This document shows positions 34,582-44,523 of a DNA stretch of 64,000 nucleotides, piece after piece (positions within the stretch are counted from its first letter, which is position 1; every line of letters begins with the position of its first letter). The notes under the pieces are model-generated. The model searched no databases. It was not told the origin of the DNA and worked only from the letters and a program-made list of their open reading frames with translations. The DNA is from Cellvibrionaceae bacterium 1162T.S.0a.05 (GTDB lineage: Bacteria > Pseudomonadota > Gammaproteobacteria > Pseudomonadales > Cellvibrionaceae). Made by a program: the position numbers and the translations under genes. The stretch covers positions 2,260,392 to 2,324,391 of the forward strand of contig LANB01000001.1 in NCBI GenBank assembly GCA_000964245.1, read 5' to 3'.

Positions 34582-34828
34582 GTTCCCCCCGCAGCAACGG
34601 GAAACCGTAGCACGAAGAATAAGAAGAATAAATAACCAGTAAAAAGCATAAGCGAATTTTTGAATCATGAGAGCCCGGCAATGTGGCGAAAAGTATGTAG
34701 GGCTAATTCGTAAAAAAGTGAAAGAAAAAGTAAAAGGCGCGTCGGTACTTGGTAATCTGTTGAAAAGTATTCTTCAATAGCGGCGCAGGGTACACTGTTT
34801 AAGATTTTAATATTCGGGGAGCATAATT

Positions 34829-35290
34829 TTGAAAAGTAGTCTGTTTCGCCTTTGTTTAATCAAGCGATCTACCCTGTTGTATTGGCTGGGCTTTTTGATG
34901 CTTGGCTGCAGTCAACAAGAACAGGCACCGCTTACCATCGAGCAGCTGCACATTATGCAAATACCACCAGGCCAGAGTACGGCAGCGGCGTATATGACAT
35001 TGAAAAACAATACCGATAAAACGCTCGTGCTCAACTATGTGCATTCACCCATTGCTGCAGATGTTGAAGTACACCGTGTTATTTATGACCAGGGTATGAT
35101 GCAAATGCGTCAAGTGCAGCACTTGAGTATCGACCCAGGTAAAACCCTGAATTTTGAGCCGGGTGGATATCATTTGATGTTGATGGGAATAGAACAGGCC
35201 CCGGCGGCGGGCGAAACCTTCGACATTAGTCTCGAATTTGAAAATGGCTACGCTATCGTTGGCAAAGCCGAGGTAAGATCGTTACATTAG
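34829..35290 (+). CDS. Copper chaperone PCu(A)C family lipoprotein
   Basis: The 153-residue protein has an N-terminal signal with a lipobox-like LMLGC. The cupredoxin-like domain has STAAAYMTLKNNTDK and metal-site residues in VEVHRVIYDQGMMQMR and GGYHLMLMG, matching the His/Met ligands of PCu(A)C, which carries Cu(I) to cytochrome oxidase in the periplasm. It starts at TTG 34829 with GGGGAG 7-8 bases upstream. It stands alone, about 40 bases before a DUF2333 gene. Confidence 0.87.
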   Translation: MKSSLFRLCLIKRSTLLYWLGFLMLGCSQQEQAPLTIEQLHIMQIPPGQSTAAAYMTLKNNTDKTLVLNYVHSPIAADVEVHRVIYDQGMMQMRQVQHLSIDPGKTLNFEPGGYHLMLMGIEQAPAAGETFDISLEFENGYAIVGKAEVRSLH

Positions 35291-35330
35291 TCGTATTCGA
35301 AAAGATTCTGGATTCTGAGCGGGAACTCAC

Positions 35331-36410
35331 ATGTTTGGCAGCGTATTTAGCGGTGTAAAGGAAAAAGTAGAAGACTTCGCACAAACCCGTTGGCGGGACG
35401 TGCGCAGCGAGGTCGAGGAATCCAATGGCTGGGTGAAATGGGGCCTTGGAATCTTTGGCATATATTTACTCTTCTGCATCGTTTTAGGTATTTACTGGAG
35501 TATGAGCGAGCCGGATTTGTTTTCCGTGCGCGATCAAGCTCTGGTTGAGTTAAAAGACGATGAGGATAGATTGGTCACCGGCGCTGTCACCACTGCAACA
35601 CTCATTCATGTTGTAGACACCATGTTGAACAAGCCTGGTGGTTACCTCTCAAACGATGTGACCCCTCCGGGCATCTGGTTGGACAATGTCCCCTCCTGGG
35701 AATACGGCGTGCTGGTGCAATCGCGAGATTTTGCTAAAGCCCTCAGAGAGGCTTTTAGCTTGTCGCAATCGCAAAGTCTTGCAGATGAAGATTTGGTGCT
35801 CGCTGAGCCCCGCCTGAATTTTCGTAACGACAGTTGGATCTTGCCCGACACCAAAGGAATGTATGAGGAAGGCATTGTTCATCTGCAAGCGTATTTGGCA
35901 CGTCTGGTCGATGAAAATCAAAAACAAGCTCAATTTTATGCCCGTGCCGATAACTTGCGTTATTGGCTTGCAACTGTAGAAACTCGACTCGGAAATCTAT
36001 CTCAACGTTTAAGTGCCAGCGTCGGCCAAAAACGCTTGAATACCGATTTAGCGGGTGAGCCCGGCGCCGCACAAGCGACGCCCAAGGATAAAGAGTTTTA
36101 CCAAAAAACACCCTGGAACGAAATTGACGACGTATTTTACGAGGCGCGCGGCAGCGCCTGGGCACTGATCCATTTTTTACGCGCGGTAGAAATTGACTTT
36201 GCCGGAGTGCTCCAGAAAAAAGAAGCGCTGGTCAGCTTGCAGCAAATTATCCGTGAACTTGAAGCAACGCAACAACCGGTATACAGCCCGGTCATTCTCA
36301 ATGGCAGTGGTTTCGGCATTCTCACCAACCATTCTCTGGTAATGGCCTCCTATATATCACGCGCGAATGCCGCGATTATTGACCTGCGAGAGTTATTGGC
36401 TCAGGGTTAG
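35331..36410 (+). CDS. DUF2333 family membrane-anchored protein
   Basis: 359 residues with a single N-terminal transmembrane helix (WGLGIFGIYLLFCIVLGIYW, about 36-56) and a large helical periplasmic domain with TLIHVVDTMLNKPGGYLSNDV and GIWLDNVPSWEYGVLVQSRD. This matches DUF2333, conserved in gammaproteobacteria and of unknown role. It is complete, and a short TerB-like gene follows after 52 bases. No regulatory features are obvious. Confidence 0.82.
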   Translation: MFGSVFSGVKEKVEDFAQTRWRDVRSEVEESNGWVKWGLGIFGIYLLFCIVLGIYWSMSEPDLFSVRDQALVELKDDEDRLVTGAVTTATLIHVVDTMLNKPGGYLSNDVTPPGIWLDNVPSWEYGVLVQSRDFAKALREAFSLSQSQSLADEDLVLAEPRLNFRNDSWILPDTKGMYEEGIVHLQAYLARLVDENQKQAQFYARADNLRYWLATVETRLGNLSQRLSASVGQKRLNTDLAGEPGAAQATPKDKEFYQKTPWNEIDDVFYEARGSAWALIHFLRAVEIDFAGVLQKKEALVSLQQIIRELEATQQPVYSPVILNGSGFGILTNHSLVMASYISRANAAIIDLRELLAQG

Positions 36411-36462
36411 TATCAAAAAAATAAAAGAAATTGGAATAATTAAAATAACAGGGAGAATTTAA

Positions 36463-36996
36463 ATGCATCTCATTATTGCTATCCTTGGTGGCTTGGTCAC
36501 CATACTCTATTTGCTTCATCGCTTGAAAGGATTGGGCCTGGATATTGGTTGGCTCAACCCTTTTCATTGGTACCATCGTCAAAAGTGGCGAAGTAAAGTG
36601 AGTGTGGATCCGGTTTTTAGTCTGGAAAACCCTGTGGAAGTTGCGGCAGGCCTGCTTTATACCGTCGCGAAACTCTCAGGCGATATTTCGGCAGAACAAA
36701 AGGCATTGCTGCTCGAAATTTTTGAGAAGGATTTTAAACTGAATAGCCAGGATGCAACGCATTTGTTATCTTCCAATGCTTTTTTGATCAAGGATGAAGA
36801 TAAGGTGAGCGAAAACCTCGATAAATTTTTACAAGGTAGTAAGGAACAATTTACTGAAGCGCAAATAAAATCAACACTTGAATTAGTAGACAGAATTATT
36901 GCTGTGGAAGAGAGGGTGTCTCACAAACAAGAAGTTTTTCGCGAAAAATTACACAAAAGATTTGCAAGGCCGAACGAGGGTTCGGCGACCTGGTAA
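36463..36996 (+). CDS. Membrane-anchored TerB-like helical protein
   Basis: A 177-residue protein with an N-terminal hydrophobic helix (LIIAILGGLVTILYLLH) and a soluble helical domain. The text PVEVAAGLLYTVAKLSGDISAEQKALLLEIF, and the rest through residue 150, resembles the TerB/DjlA-N fold, which binds metal in some members. I cannot name the family with certainty. It follows DUF2333 and could be part of the same unit. The C-terminus is basic. Confidence 0.65.
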   Translation: MHLIIAILGGLVTILYLLHRLKGLGLDIGWLNPFHWYHRQKWRSKVSVDPVFSLENPVEVAAGLLYTVAKLSGDISAEQKALLLEIFEKDFKLNSQDATHLLSSNAFLIKDEDKVSENLDKFLQGSKEQFTEAQIKSTLELVDRIIAVEERVSHKQEVFREKLHKRFARPNEGSATW

Positions 36997-37039
36997 CTTT
37001 TCGCGTTATGGGTTTTCTTGGGGGGGCTAACCGGGTGAA

Positions 37040-38026
37040 TCAATTATTGAGCAAAACTTTATGCTGTTCAGCCTCCAACCGAGGTCCAAACTGGGATACA
37101 ACCCTGGCTGCTGCTTTACTGGCTAGCAATCCGGCTTCTTCAAAACTTTTACCCTGAGACAGTGAATACAGGAAGGCGCCAGCGAACATGTCTCCTGCTC
37201 CATTGGTATCGATGGCATTGACGGGGGTAGCTGCAATGGTACTTTCCTTGTTTCCATCATAGACGACTGCGCCCTTGGCCCCGAGGGTAATCGCCCAGGT
37301 TTTAGCGTAAGTACTCAAGGCTTTTTTTGCGTCTTCAAGATTATCCGATTCTGTAAAATTCAGCGCCTCGGCTTCATTGCAAAATAGCAGGTCTACACCA
37401 CTGCCAATTATCTGAAGTAGCCCGGTGCGAAAGAACTGAACAATTGCAGGGTCTGAGAGGCTAATGGCAGTTTTAACCTGATGTTTGTCTGCGAGGTGTT
37501 TTAAACGCTCGGCGGCGGGCAGGCCGGTGGGCGAAGTGACAAGGTAGCCTTCGATGTAGGCGAAACTTGAAGCAGCGAGAGCGGACTCATCGATATCTTC
37601 CACAGATAAGGTTTCACTGATGCCGAGGTAGGTATTCATGCTGCGCTCGGCGTCCGGAGTAATCATCACGAGGCATTTTCCGGTGGTGCCGTCATCAGCG
37701 TAACTTTCTCGAAATGACACCCCGGCGTCGGCGAGATCCTTGAGGTAAAAACGGCCGTTTTCATCATCGGCCACTTTGCAGCTATACCAGGTGCGGGCGC
37801 CAAAATAACTGGCTGCAATGATGCTGTTGGCCGCGGAGCCGCCACTGGCGCGTTTGCTGGTTTTCATGTGGTCTTCTAGAGCTTGCACCAGCTCTGATTG
37901 TCGGTTTTCATCTACCAGGGTCATGATGCCCTTTTCAATTTGGAGTTCTTTCAAGTCCACTTCGGTCACTTCGATTTCTGTGTCAACCAAAGCTGCTCCG
38001 AGTCCGTAGATGTCGTATTCCGCCAT
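37040..38026 (-). CDS. Adenosine kinase (PfkB family)
   Basis: From ATG 38026, with GGGGA about 8 bases upstream, the protein has 328 residues. Ribokinase-fold features are the N-terminal VDTEIEVTE, SGGSAANSIIAASYFGA (substrate glycine motif), and the anion-hole and catalytic base DTNGAGDMFAGAFLY. Bacterial adenosine kinases of this family phosphorylate adenosine to AMP, and some annotations call it a general sugar kinase. It converges with the TerB-like gene and diverges from DUF1631. Substrate identity rests on family resemblance. Confidence 0.85.
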   Translation of the reverse strand: MAEYDIYGLGAALVDTEIEVTEVDLKELQIEKGIMTLVDENRQSELVQALEDHMKTSKRASGGSAANSIIAASYFGARTWYSCKVADDENGRFYLKDLADAGVSFRESYADDGTTGKCLVMITPDAERSMNTYLGISETLSVEDIDESALAASSFAYIEGYLVTSPTGLPAAERLKHLADKHQVKTAISLSDPAIVQFFRTGLLQIIGSGVDLLFCNEAEALNFTESDNLEDAKKALSTYAKTWAITLGAKGAVVYDGNKESTIAATPVNAIDTNGAGDMFAGAFLYSLSQGKSFEEAGLLASKAAARVVSQFGPRLEAEQHKVLLNN

Positions 38027-38396
38027 GTTTTTTCCCCAATTTGACAAGGTATTGTGTTGCAAAGGGCGCAGATTCTAACGCGAGTAAGCTAATAAGCTCT
38101 ATGTTTTTGCAATAATTGTTTGCCCTGGAAGTGCCAAGCCAGGGAAAAATGTTCATAATTGTCTGTAATTTCGACAATCAGCGACAAATTTCCTGAAAAT
38201 CTGGAAAAATAGGGTTATAAATCAATGATTTCGAGCTAAAGTAAGAGGATTGGGGCGTCTACCCTGTCGAGCTGACGCCAATGCGACAAAATGACGTGTA
38301 TCACACGCACATGAGACAAAAGTAGAGCACAAGGAAAAGAATTGAATTATCAGGGATGTACTGCCGTTAGGGTTAAAAGATAAGAACAGAGGTCCT
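38027..38396. other. Intergenic region between adenosine kinase and DUF1631 genes
   Basis: About 370 AT-rich bases with divergent promoters expected. The only structure seen is a short inverted repeat CGTGT-ATC-ACACG at 38295-38307. No gene or strong promoter pair was recognised. Confidence 0.45.
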
Positions 38397-40697
38397 ATGT
38401 CCAGATTGATTCGTGACAGTGAAGAGAACAAACAAGAGCAGGGGCAATCCTCGGGTTTGCAACTTCCGCTCTCGAATTCTGCGGTACTGACACACCTGAA
38501 AGCATGCCAAAGTCTGGCTGCGGAGCATTCCCGACAAGCATTCCGCCAATACATTAAAGTGTTGGATGACGCATTAACGCTGGAAATCAGTCAAGCCAAG
38601 TCCAACCAGGAATCGATGGAATTGCAGGACGTGCAGCGCCAATTGCGCCAGGGTAAGGCTGAGCTGGAGCGTTACTTCTGCGGTTATCTCTCCGAAGGGT
38701 TCGTGAAGTTCAAAAAGAAAGAATTGAATACTTCGGTCAATGCAGACACCTCAAACCCGGAAGAATTATCGCTGATTGGGAATGACGAACTGGAAGAAGC
38801 CATTGCCATTTCCTCCATTACCCAGCGCGCAGATGAGTACTTTGCGGAACCGCTGTGGGCCTTGAATCAGCGTTTTTCTGTTTTAAATGGTGGTCAGCGT
38901 GTAACCGAATCCAACAACCCAACATCGCCTATTCAGTTTTGTGAATCGTTGCGCAAGGCTTTGAAGTTGGTGCCAATGAATACCAAGGTCAAAAATCTCG
39001 CCTACAAACTGTATGACGATCAGCTGATTAATATCATGCAGGGTATTTCTGAAGAGGTGAATCGCTACCTCAAGCAAAATGAAATTCTGCCCAACCTGAA
39101 ATACGCGGCACCCTCAGGGTCGGTGCCGGCCTCAACTGTCGGCACGCAAACCCAGGATGTGCTCAATCAGCTTGCTGCTGCACAGGCATCACAGGGGCAG
39201 CCGGAAGGCGAAGAAACGCAAGACCCAAATGAATATCAGGGTAATCTGGTTCAAGCGATTCGAAATTTACAAAATCAAATGCTCGTGCCAGGAGTCGCTC
39301 AGCAGGCGGGCTTGCCGCCAAACGGTGTGTTGGTTTCGGGCGATTCACTTGTCGGGGCGTTGCAGAATTTGCAAAGCCAGGCTGTGCAAGGGGGTGGCCT
39401 ACCCAGCGGCGAAGGCAATCAACAAATTATCCCGCTGGATATCAGTCAGGTTATCTCCAGGTTGAAGGAAGAAATTTCTTCAGAAAATCAGGATGCAGAA
39501 GTTGAACAGCATGATATGCAAACCATTGACCTTGTGGGTATGGTTTTCGAATATATGCTGAACGATGCGAATTTGCCCGATAGTATCAAGGCGCTGTTAA
39601 GCTACCTGCACACGCCTTTTCTCAAAATTGCATTTATCGATCCCGGCTTTTTTGAACAAGCAGACCACCCCGCACGCGTCCTGCTTAACAGCCTCGCGGA
39701 AGCGGGTTCAAAATGGGTGGGCAACGACGGCACCTCGCAATACGACATTTACAACAAGATCAAGGATATCGTAAACCGCATCCTCAAGGATTTTGAGAGC
39801 GATATTAAAATCATTACCGAACTCTTGTTGGAGTTTAAAAGCTACACCAAGAATATTATTCGTCGACAAGAGTTGATGGAGAAGCGGGCCACTGAAAAAG
39901 CTCAGGGTGAAGAAAAGCTCCGTGAAGTGAAGCTGCGTGTGAACGATGAAATTCGTGCGCGAACCGAAAAGAAAGAGTTGCCTTCTGCCGTCCTGCTTTT
40001 CCTGTTGCAGCCCTGGTCGGATTATCTTTCCTTTGCCCTTTTACGTTATGGCGAAAAATCGGATAAGTGGATCAAAGCCGTTGCTTTGGTCGATGATGTA
40101 CTTTGGTGTATTGAGCCCAAGACGCACGAACAGGATCGATCCCGCCAAATGGAATTGCATTCCGAAGTGGTGAGTGCCATTTCCAATGGTTTCGAAACCA
40201 TCGGTTACGATCAGGAAAAAGGCAAAAAACTGATAGATGCGCTATCTTCATTAATAAAGCTGGCCCTGCAAAGCAAAAAAGCCGAGCCAGCTCCCGCGCC
40301 GATGCGCAACAAGCTCGAGCGAATTGCAGCTGAAAAAGCCGGCACCAAGGAAACGTCGGAAACGCGTTGGACGCCTGAAGAAGAGCAGATGGTTGAAAGC
40401 CTGAAAATGATCGAATTTGGAACCTGGTTTGAATTCGAGGGTGGGCGCCGATTGAAAGTGGCCTGGTATAACGCGCGTACTTCGCACTACATGTTAGTGG
40501 ATCAAATGGGGAAACGTGTGGATATGATGTCTGGCTTGATGATGGCTCGACAAATGATATCGGGTAAGGCAAAAATTATTTCCGGCAGTTCGAAACCTTT
40601 CTTCGAGCGGGCGCTGGAAAATATACTGGAAAAACTCAACGAAAAAGCCGACTCGGCTTCGGATGAAGCAAAAGGAAAAGCAGCACCGAAAGACTGA
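38397..40697 (+). CDS. DUF1631 family protein
   Basis: A 766-residue, largely helical cytosolic protein with charged coiled-coil stretches (for example QRQLRQGKAELERYF-like text and KAQGEEKLREVKLRVNDEI). The C-terminal end reads GTWFEFEGGRRLKVAWYNARTSHYMLVDQMGKR, a PilZ-like small beta domain. This layout is typical of DUF1631, common beside PilZ genes in gammaproteobacteria. The function is unknown; a c-di-GMP link is suggested by the PilZ protein gene 75 bases downstream. Some database entries misname it thymidine phosphorylase, which nothing here supports. Confidence 0.83.
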   Translation: MSRLIRDSEENKQEQGQSSGLQLPLSNSAVLTHLKACQSLAAEHSRQAFRQYIKVLDDALTLEISQAKSNQESMELQDVQRQLRQGKAELERYFCGYLSEGFVKFKKKELNTSVNADTSNPEELSLIGNDELEEAIAISSITQRADEYFAEPLWALNQRFSVLNGGQRVTESNNPTSPIQFCESLRKALKLVPMNTKVKNLAYKLYDDQLINIMQGISEEVNRYLKQNEILPNLKYAAPSGSVPASTVGTQTQDVLNQLAAAQASQGQPEGEETQDPNEYQGNLVQAIRNLQNQMLVPGVAQQAGLPPNGVLVSGDSLVGALQNLQSQAVQGGGLPSGEGNQQIIPLDISQVISRLKEEISSENQDAEVEQHDMQTIDLVGMVFEYMLNDANLPDSIKALLSYLHTPFLKIAFIDPGFFEQADHPARVLLNSLAEAGSKWVGNDGTSQYDIYNKIKDIVNRILKDFESDIKIITELLLEFKSYTKNIIRRQELMEKRATEKAQGEEKLREVKLRVNDEIRARTEKKELPSAVLLFLLQPWSDYLSFALLRYGEKSDKWIKAVALVDDVLWCIEPKTHEQDRSRQMELHSEVVSAISNGFETIGYDQEKGKKLIDALSSLIKLALQSKKAEPAPAPMRNKLERIAAEKAGTKETSETRWTPEEEQMVESLKMIEFGTWFEFEGGRRLKVAWYNARTSHYMLVDQMGKRVDMMSGLMMARQMISGKAKIISGSSKPFFERALENILEKLNEKADSASDEAKGKAAPKD

Positions 40698-40772
40698 GCG
40701 GAACCACAAATCGGAAAAGTGCCGAAGCAATTTTGCGGCATCCCGACAACACCAAGGTGTTAAAGGAGCACT

Positions 40773-41123
40773 ATGGCAAACGAAGAAAAGCGCAGTCGTG
40801 AACGCATCTATATTAACGGCGCGGTTTTGGTCGTCAATACCATGAACGATGTCGAGCTTGGCAAGTTGGTCAACTTGCACGAAGACGGGTTTCTCCTGAT
40901 CACCAGCCAGGATATTGAAGAAGGTGCCGTATTCCAGCTTAAATTTATTTCTCTACCACCCATTGATGGCGTTGAAGAAATCAATGTAGGCGCAGAGTGT
41001 TTGTGGGTCAGTGACACAGGAACAGGCGAACAATTGTGGGCCGGCTTTCATATTATGGATGTGTCCGAAGCGGGAGTTTCTGCCATTCGCGATTTGACCG
41101 AACGTTTTCCCCTTGGCGATTAA
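40773..41123 (+). CDS. PilZ domain protein
   Basis: A 116-residue single-domain protein. The c-di-GMP site is suggested by basic residues R8-R10 in KRSRERIYING and by the NLHEDGFLL segment, in place of the usual D/N-x-S-x-x-G. A beta-barrel end follows (ECLWVS, LWAGFHIMD). It could act as a c-di-GMP effector, though the middle motif is imperfect. It follows DUF1631 by 75 bases with GGAG upstream of ATG 40773. Confidence 0.85.
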   Translation: MANEEKRSRERIYINGAVLVVNTMNDVELGKLVNLHEDGFLLITSQDIEEGAVFQLKFISLPPIDGVEEINVGAECLWVSDTGTGEQLWAGFHIMDVSEAGVSAIRDLTERFPLGD

Positions 41124-41194
41124 TTTTTAAAGATCGCGAACCAACGAGAGTCTATTTGCAGTTTGTCGCATTCTTCCTTGCGTTTTTTTTAAAC

Positions 41195-41278
41195 TCTGGC
41201 CTTGACTCGTGGCTTTCAATTAGCGACTTTCAATTAAGGGCTTTGAATTAGTGGCCTTGAACTCGCAGACTTTAATTT
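41195..41278. repeat. 14-bp degenerate tandem repeat, 6 copies, overlapping the hemL stop codon
   Basis: In-register 14-mers begin at 41195, 41209, 41223, 41237, 41251 and 41265 (TCTGGCCTTGACTC, GTGGCTTTCAATTA, GCGACTTTCAATTA, AGGGCTTTGAATTA, GTGGCCTTGAACTC, GCAGACTTTAATTT). The last copy contains the hemL stop codon, so the array fills the convergent pilZ/hemL gap. Confidence 0.78.
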
Positions 41279-42549
41279 AACTGTGAAAATACCTTATCCG
41301 CAGCGGCAATTGTTGCGGCAATATCATCATCGCTGTGCACAGCAGACATAAAACCCGCTTCATAGGATGCTGGCGCAAGATAAACCCCTTCGTTCAACAT
41401 GCCATGAAAAAATCGATTAAAGCGTTCATTGTTGCACGCCATGACCTGCTGATAATTACTGATTTGTTTTTCTTCGGTAAAGAATCCACCCCACATCGTA
41501 CCGATATGGTTAGTGATAAACGGTATACCGTGTTTTTTAGCAGCATTCTCCAAGCCAACACACAATTTTTCAGTTTGTTTGAAAAGCGGAGGGTAGAAAT
41601 CGGCATGCTGGATTTTTTTCAGGGTCGCCAATCCGGCCGCCATTGCCACGGGGTTGCCTGACAAAGTCCCCGCTTGATAAACAGGGCCGAGCGGAGCAAT
41701 TTGTTCCATAATTTCGCGCTTGCCACCAAAAGCGCCGACCGGCATACCCCCACCAATGACCTTGCCAAGCGTGGTTAAATCCGGTTCGATATTGAAATGA
41801 CCTTGGGCGCCGGTTGTGCTCACACGGAAACCGGTCATCACTTCATCGAAAATCAGAACGGCGCCATGGCGTGTACATTGCTCGCGCAGGCATTCCAGAA
41901 AACCGGGAAGAGGCGGAATACAGTTCATGTTGCCGGCAACCGGTTCAACAATAACGCAAGCAATTTCGTCACCGAGCCTGGCAAAGGTGTCTTCAACTTG
42001 CGCACTGTCATTGTAATTCAGGGTAAGGGTGTGTTCCGCGAGGCAAGCGGGAACGCCCGGAGAGCTGGGTACACCTAAAGTCAGTGCACCGCTGCCTGCT
42101 TTAATCAACAAGGAATCCGAGTGGCCGTGATAACAGCCTTCGAACTTTATAATCTTGTCTCGGCCGGTATAGCCGCGAGCGAGGCGCAGCGCGCTCATGG
42201 TTGCTTCGGTGCCGGAACTAACAAAGCGAATCAAATCAATACTGCTGAAGTGCTTGCAAAGCGCGGCAGCCAATTCGGTTTCAATTTCTGTAGGTGCACC
42301 AAAACTTAAACCGGCTTCCATTTTTTCCTTCACTGCCGCGAGAACATCGTCGTCGGCATGACCGAGAATCATCGGCCCCCAGGAAAGTACATAGTCGATG
42401 TATTTTTTGCCGTGAATATCAAAAAGATAAGCCCCTTTTGCGCGTTCGATAAAAACCGGTTCGCCACCGACAGCTTTAAACGCACGCACAGGTGAATTCA
42501 CACCGCCCGGAATATAGTTTTTGGCTTGTTCGAATGCAGCTTCAGTCAT
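41272..42549 (-). CDS. hemL: Glutamate-1-semialdehyde 2,1-aminomutase HemL
   Basis: Converts glutamate-1-semialdehyde to 5-aminolevulinate in the C5 heme pathway. The start is ATG 42549 with GGAG 7 bases upstream, giving 425 residues. Fold-type I PLP features are [16 protein letters not shown] at the N-terminus, [34 protein letters not shown] and [15 protein letters not shown] with the PLP lysine. Its start overlaps the thiE end by 8 bases, so thiD-thiE-hemL form one transcription unit, an order also seen in pseudomonads. Confidence 0.96.
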   Translation of the reverse strand: MTEAAFEQAKNYIPGGVNSPVRAFKAVGGEPVFIERAKGAYLFDIHGKKYIDYVLSWGPMILGHADDDVLAAVKEKMEAGLSFGAPTEIETELAAALCKHFSSIDLIRFVSSGTEATMSALRLARGYTGRDKIIKFEGCYHGHSDSLLIKAGSGALTLGVPSSPGVPACLAEHTLTLNYNDSAQVEDTFARLGDEIACVIVEPVAGNMNCIPPLPGFLECLREQCTRHGAVLIFDEVMTGFRVSTTGAQGHFNIEPDLTTLGKVIGGGMPVGAFGGKREIMEQIAPLGPVYQAGTLSGNPVAMAAGLATLKKIQHADFYPPLFKQTEKLCVGLENAAKKHGIPFITNHIGTMWGGFFTEEKQISNYQQVMACNNERFNRFFHGMLNEGVYLAPASYEAGFMSAVHSDDDIAATIAAADKVFSQLN

Positions 42550-43168
42550 GTTGGGCTCCAAGGTGCTTAAAACGGTTAATGGTCAGTGCGATATCGTGCG
42601 CAGAAAACAGGGAATGGCAGACGGCGACACAATCGGCGCCCGCTGTATAAACGCGCTCAGCATTATCCAGATTAATACCGCCTATCGCCACCAATGGGAG
42701 GGAAAAATGTTTGCGCGCCGCGCTTAAAATCGCCAAATTTGCGGCTTTCGCCTGCTCTTTGGTGTGTGAAGGGAAAAAGCGCCCAAAAGCGAGATAGGAT
42801 GCGCCGGCTGATTCTGCTGCTTCAGCCAATACCAGCGAGTCGTGGCAGGTTGCGCCAATAATGGCATCGGGTCCGAGTCGTTTTCTTGCTTCCTTGAGAT
42901 CGCTATCATTCTGACCCAAATGTACGCCATCCGCATTGACCGCGCAGGCCAAATCAATATCATCATTGACTATGAAAATGGCATTGTAACGGTGACAAAG
43001 AGCTGCAAGCGCCCTGGCTTCTGATAGACGCTTACTCACCTCAGCAGTTTTATCCCGATATTGCAAAATGCCGAGACCATTTTTTAAAGCGGTTTCACAG
43101 CGCGTGAGAAAATTCTTGTCGGAAAAAAAACGGGCATCGGTAATGCCGTAAAGCGCAGGGAAAGGCAT
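42542..43168 (-). CDS. thiE: Thiamine-phosphate synthase ThiE
   Basis: Joins hydroxymethylpyrimidine diphosphate with the thiazole phosphate to give thiamine phosphate. The 208-residue TIM-barrel protein has [50 protein letters not shown] and [11 protein letters not shown], all family marks. The start shares TAATG with the thiD stop, and its end overlaps hemL. No TPP riboswitch precedes the unit. Length and motifs are standard. Confidence 0.94.
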   Translation of the reverse strand: MPFPALYGITDARFFSDKNFLTRCETALKNGLGILQYRDKTAEVSKRLSEARALAALCHRYNAIFIVNDDIDLACAVNADGVHLGQNDSDLKEARKRLGPDAIIGATCHDSLVLAEAAESAGASYLAFGRFFPSHTKEQAKAANLAILSAARKHFSLPLVAIGGINLDNAERVYTAGADCVAVCHSLFSAHDIALTINRFKHLGAQHD

Positions 43169-44010
43169 TAATGGGTGTTAGCAGCGGAAGGAAGATTGTC
43201 CGGTGTATCGATATTCTTATCCGCCCAAAAAAAGCGGTGGGGAGTACGACGATTAAACCCGAGATCACGAGAAGCGCGAATGGTTTGCCAGGTGAAATTT
43301 TGTGCTTGCTCAACAGCCTGAATACAATCACTGCCGTGTGCCAGATACGCAGCAGTGCTGGTCGCCAGAGTGCTGTTTGACCCGTGACCGGTTGGAGATT
43401 CCTGTTCCCAGTCGTAGTGTTTTACCAAACCCTTATCGTCAAACAGGGAGTTGCGAAACTGTTGGTATTCCTTGCCCGTGCCTGTGATAAAAGCAAAATC
43501 GACACCGGTTGAAATCAGCGCGTTGGCGGTCGCTTCTATCGTATCGGATTCTTGCGCAATTTCGCGGGCTTCATACAAAGAAAAATTGGCGATGGTTGAG
43601 TTGGGTAAAATCAGGGCGGAAAACGCGTCGGGCAAATCCGCCTGTTCCAAATTCTCATCATTCCACAAACAAAGCGCAGGGTGGGACACCACTGGAATAT
43701 CAGCATAGTCTTGCAAAATAGTGTGAATGGCTTCGGCGTTCGCCGTGGACCCCAGAAAACCGATTTTAATTGCACTGACATTCATGCCTTCGAGAACCGA
43801 GCGTGCCTGCTCGATGAGTAGGGGGGCATCGACAGCGAGGGTCTCGGTATTTTGTGTAGAGCCCTCCGTGCACATTGCAGTGATGATGGGTGCGCAATGG
43901 CAGCCCAAACTGGCAGCCGTTTCAATGTCCGCCTGAATACCGCCTATCCCCGAGGGGTCGAGGGCAGAAAATGTCAGAATAATGGGCGGATTTGAGCTCG
44001 TTGAGTACAT
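43168..44010 (-). CDS. thiD: Hydroxymethylpyrimidine/phosphomethylpyrimidine kinase ThiD
   Basis: Phosphorylates HMP and HMP-P in thiamine synthesis. The 280-residue ribokinase-fold protein has LTFSALDPSGIGGIQADIETAASLG at the N-terminus, IKIGFLG, VSHPALCLW and the C-terminal GHGSNSTLATSTAAYLA anion-hole segment. The usual Cys and Thr of typical ThiD signatures differ (GHGSNST in place of GTGCT), making it a somewhat divergent member. It is first of the thiD-thiE-hemL unit. Confidence 0.88.
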   Translation of the reverse strand: MYSTSSNPPIILTFSALDPSGIGGIQADIETAASLGCHCAPIITAMCTEGSTQNTETLAVDAPLLIEQARSVLEGMNVSAIKIGFLGSTANAEAIHTILQDYADIPVVSHPALCLWNDENLEQADLPDAFSALILPNSTIANFSLYEAREIAQESDTIEATANALISTGVDFAFITGTGKEYQQFRNSLFDDKGLVKHYDWEQESPTGHGSNSTLATSTAAYLAHGSDCIQAVEQAQNFTWQTIRASRDLGFNRRTPHRFFWADKNIDTPDNLPSAANTH

Positions 44011-44086
44011 TGTTTGGGGTGCAGTGGTTAATGTGTGTGGATTTTAGCACATCGCTTGTCGACAGGTTGACACACTTTCTCCGGGT

Positions 44087-44515
44087 TCAATGAAAGGGTC
44101 GTACCACAACCATCGCAACAATAGCGACCAACAAAAATACTGGCAGTTCATTAAACACTCGAAAGAATACGTGATTCGCCGGCATGATATCGTCGCGAAA
44201 TTTTTTGAAATAGTAGATACACATATGGTGGTAGCCAGTAAGCAAAATGACCATAAACATTTTGACCCAAAACCAGGTTTCCATTTTGTAGTAGTCCCAA
44301 TTCAATATCACCATCCAGATTCCGAAAATATAGGTGGCAATCATCGACGGGTTGCCGATTGCACGCAGCAGCTTGCGTTCCATCACCTTGAAGCGCTCCT
44401 TGCCGATGTCATCTTCGGTCATGGAGTGGTAGACAAAGAGCCGCGGTAGATAAAACAAGACGGCAAACCAACACACGACGGATACGATATGGAAGGTTTT
44501 AACCCACAAAAACAT
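44087..44515 (-). CDS. hemJ: Protoporphyrinogen IX oxidase HemJ
   Basis: A 142-residue integral membrane protein with four helices. Conserved text includes WVKTFHIVSVVCWFAVLFYLPRLFVYH at the N-terminus with the functional histidine, and the WFWVKMFMVILLTGYHHM segment. HemJ oxidises protoporphyrinogen IX to protoporphyrin IX in bacteria lacking HemG/HemY. It begins 8 bases after clcA on the same strand and lies near hemL, a second heme gene. Confidence 0.9.
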   Translation of the reverse strand: MFLWVKTFHIVSVVCWFAVLFYLPRLFVYHSMTEDDIGKERFKVMERKLLRAIGNPSMIATYIFGIWMVILNWDYYKMETWFWVKMFMVILLTGYHHMCIYYFKKFRDDIMPANHVFFRVFNELPVFLLVAIVAMVVVRPFH

Positions 44516-44523
44516 AAGCGGCC

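Noticed and set aside
38397-40697. Thymidine phosphorylase for the 766-residue protein
   Set aside because: The sequence fits DUF1631; no nucleoside phosphorylase motifs are present.
44011-44086. TPP riboswitch before thiD
   Set aside because: The leader is only about 75 bases and lacks the conserved CTGAGA and related core segments.
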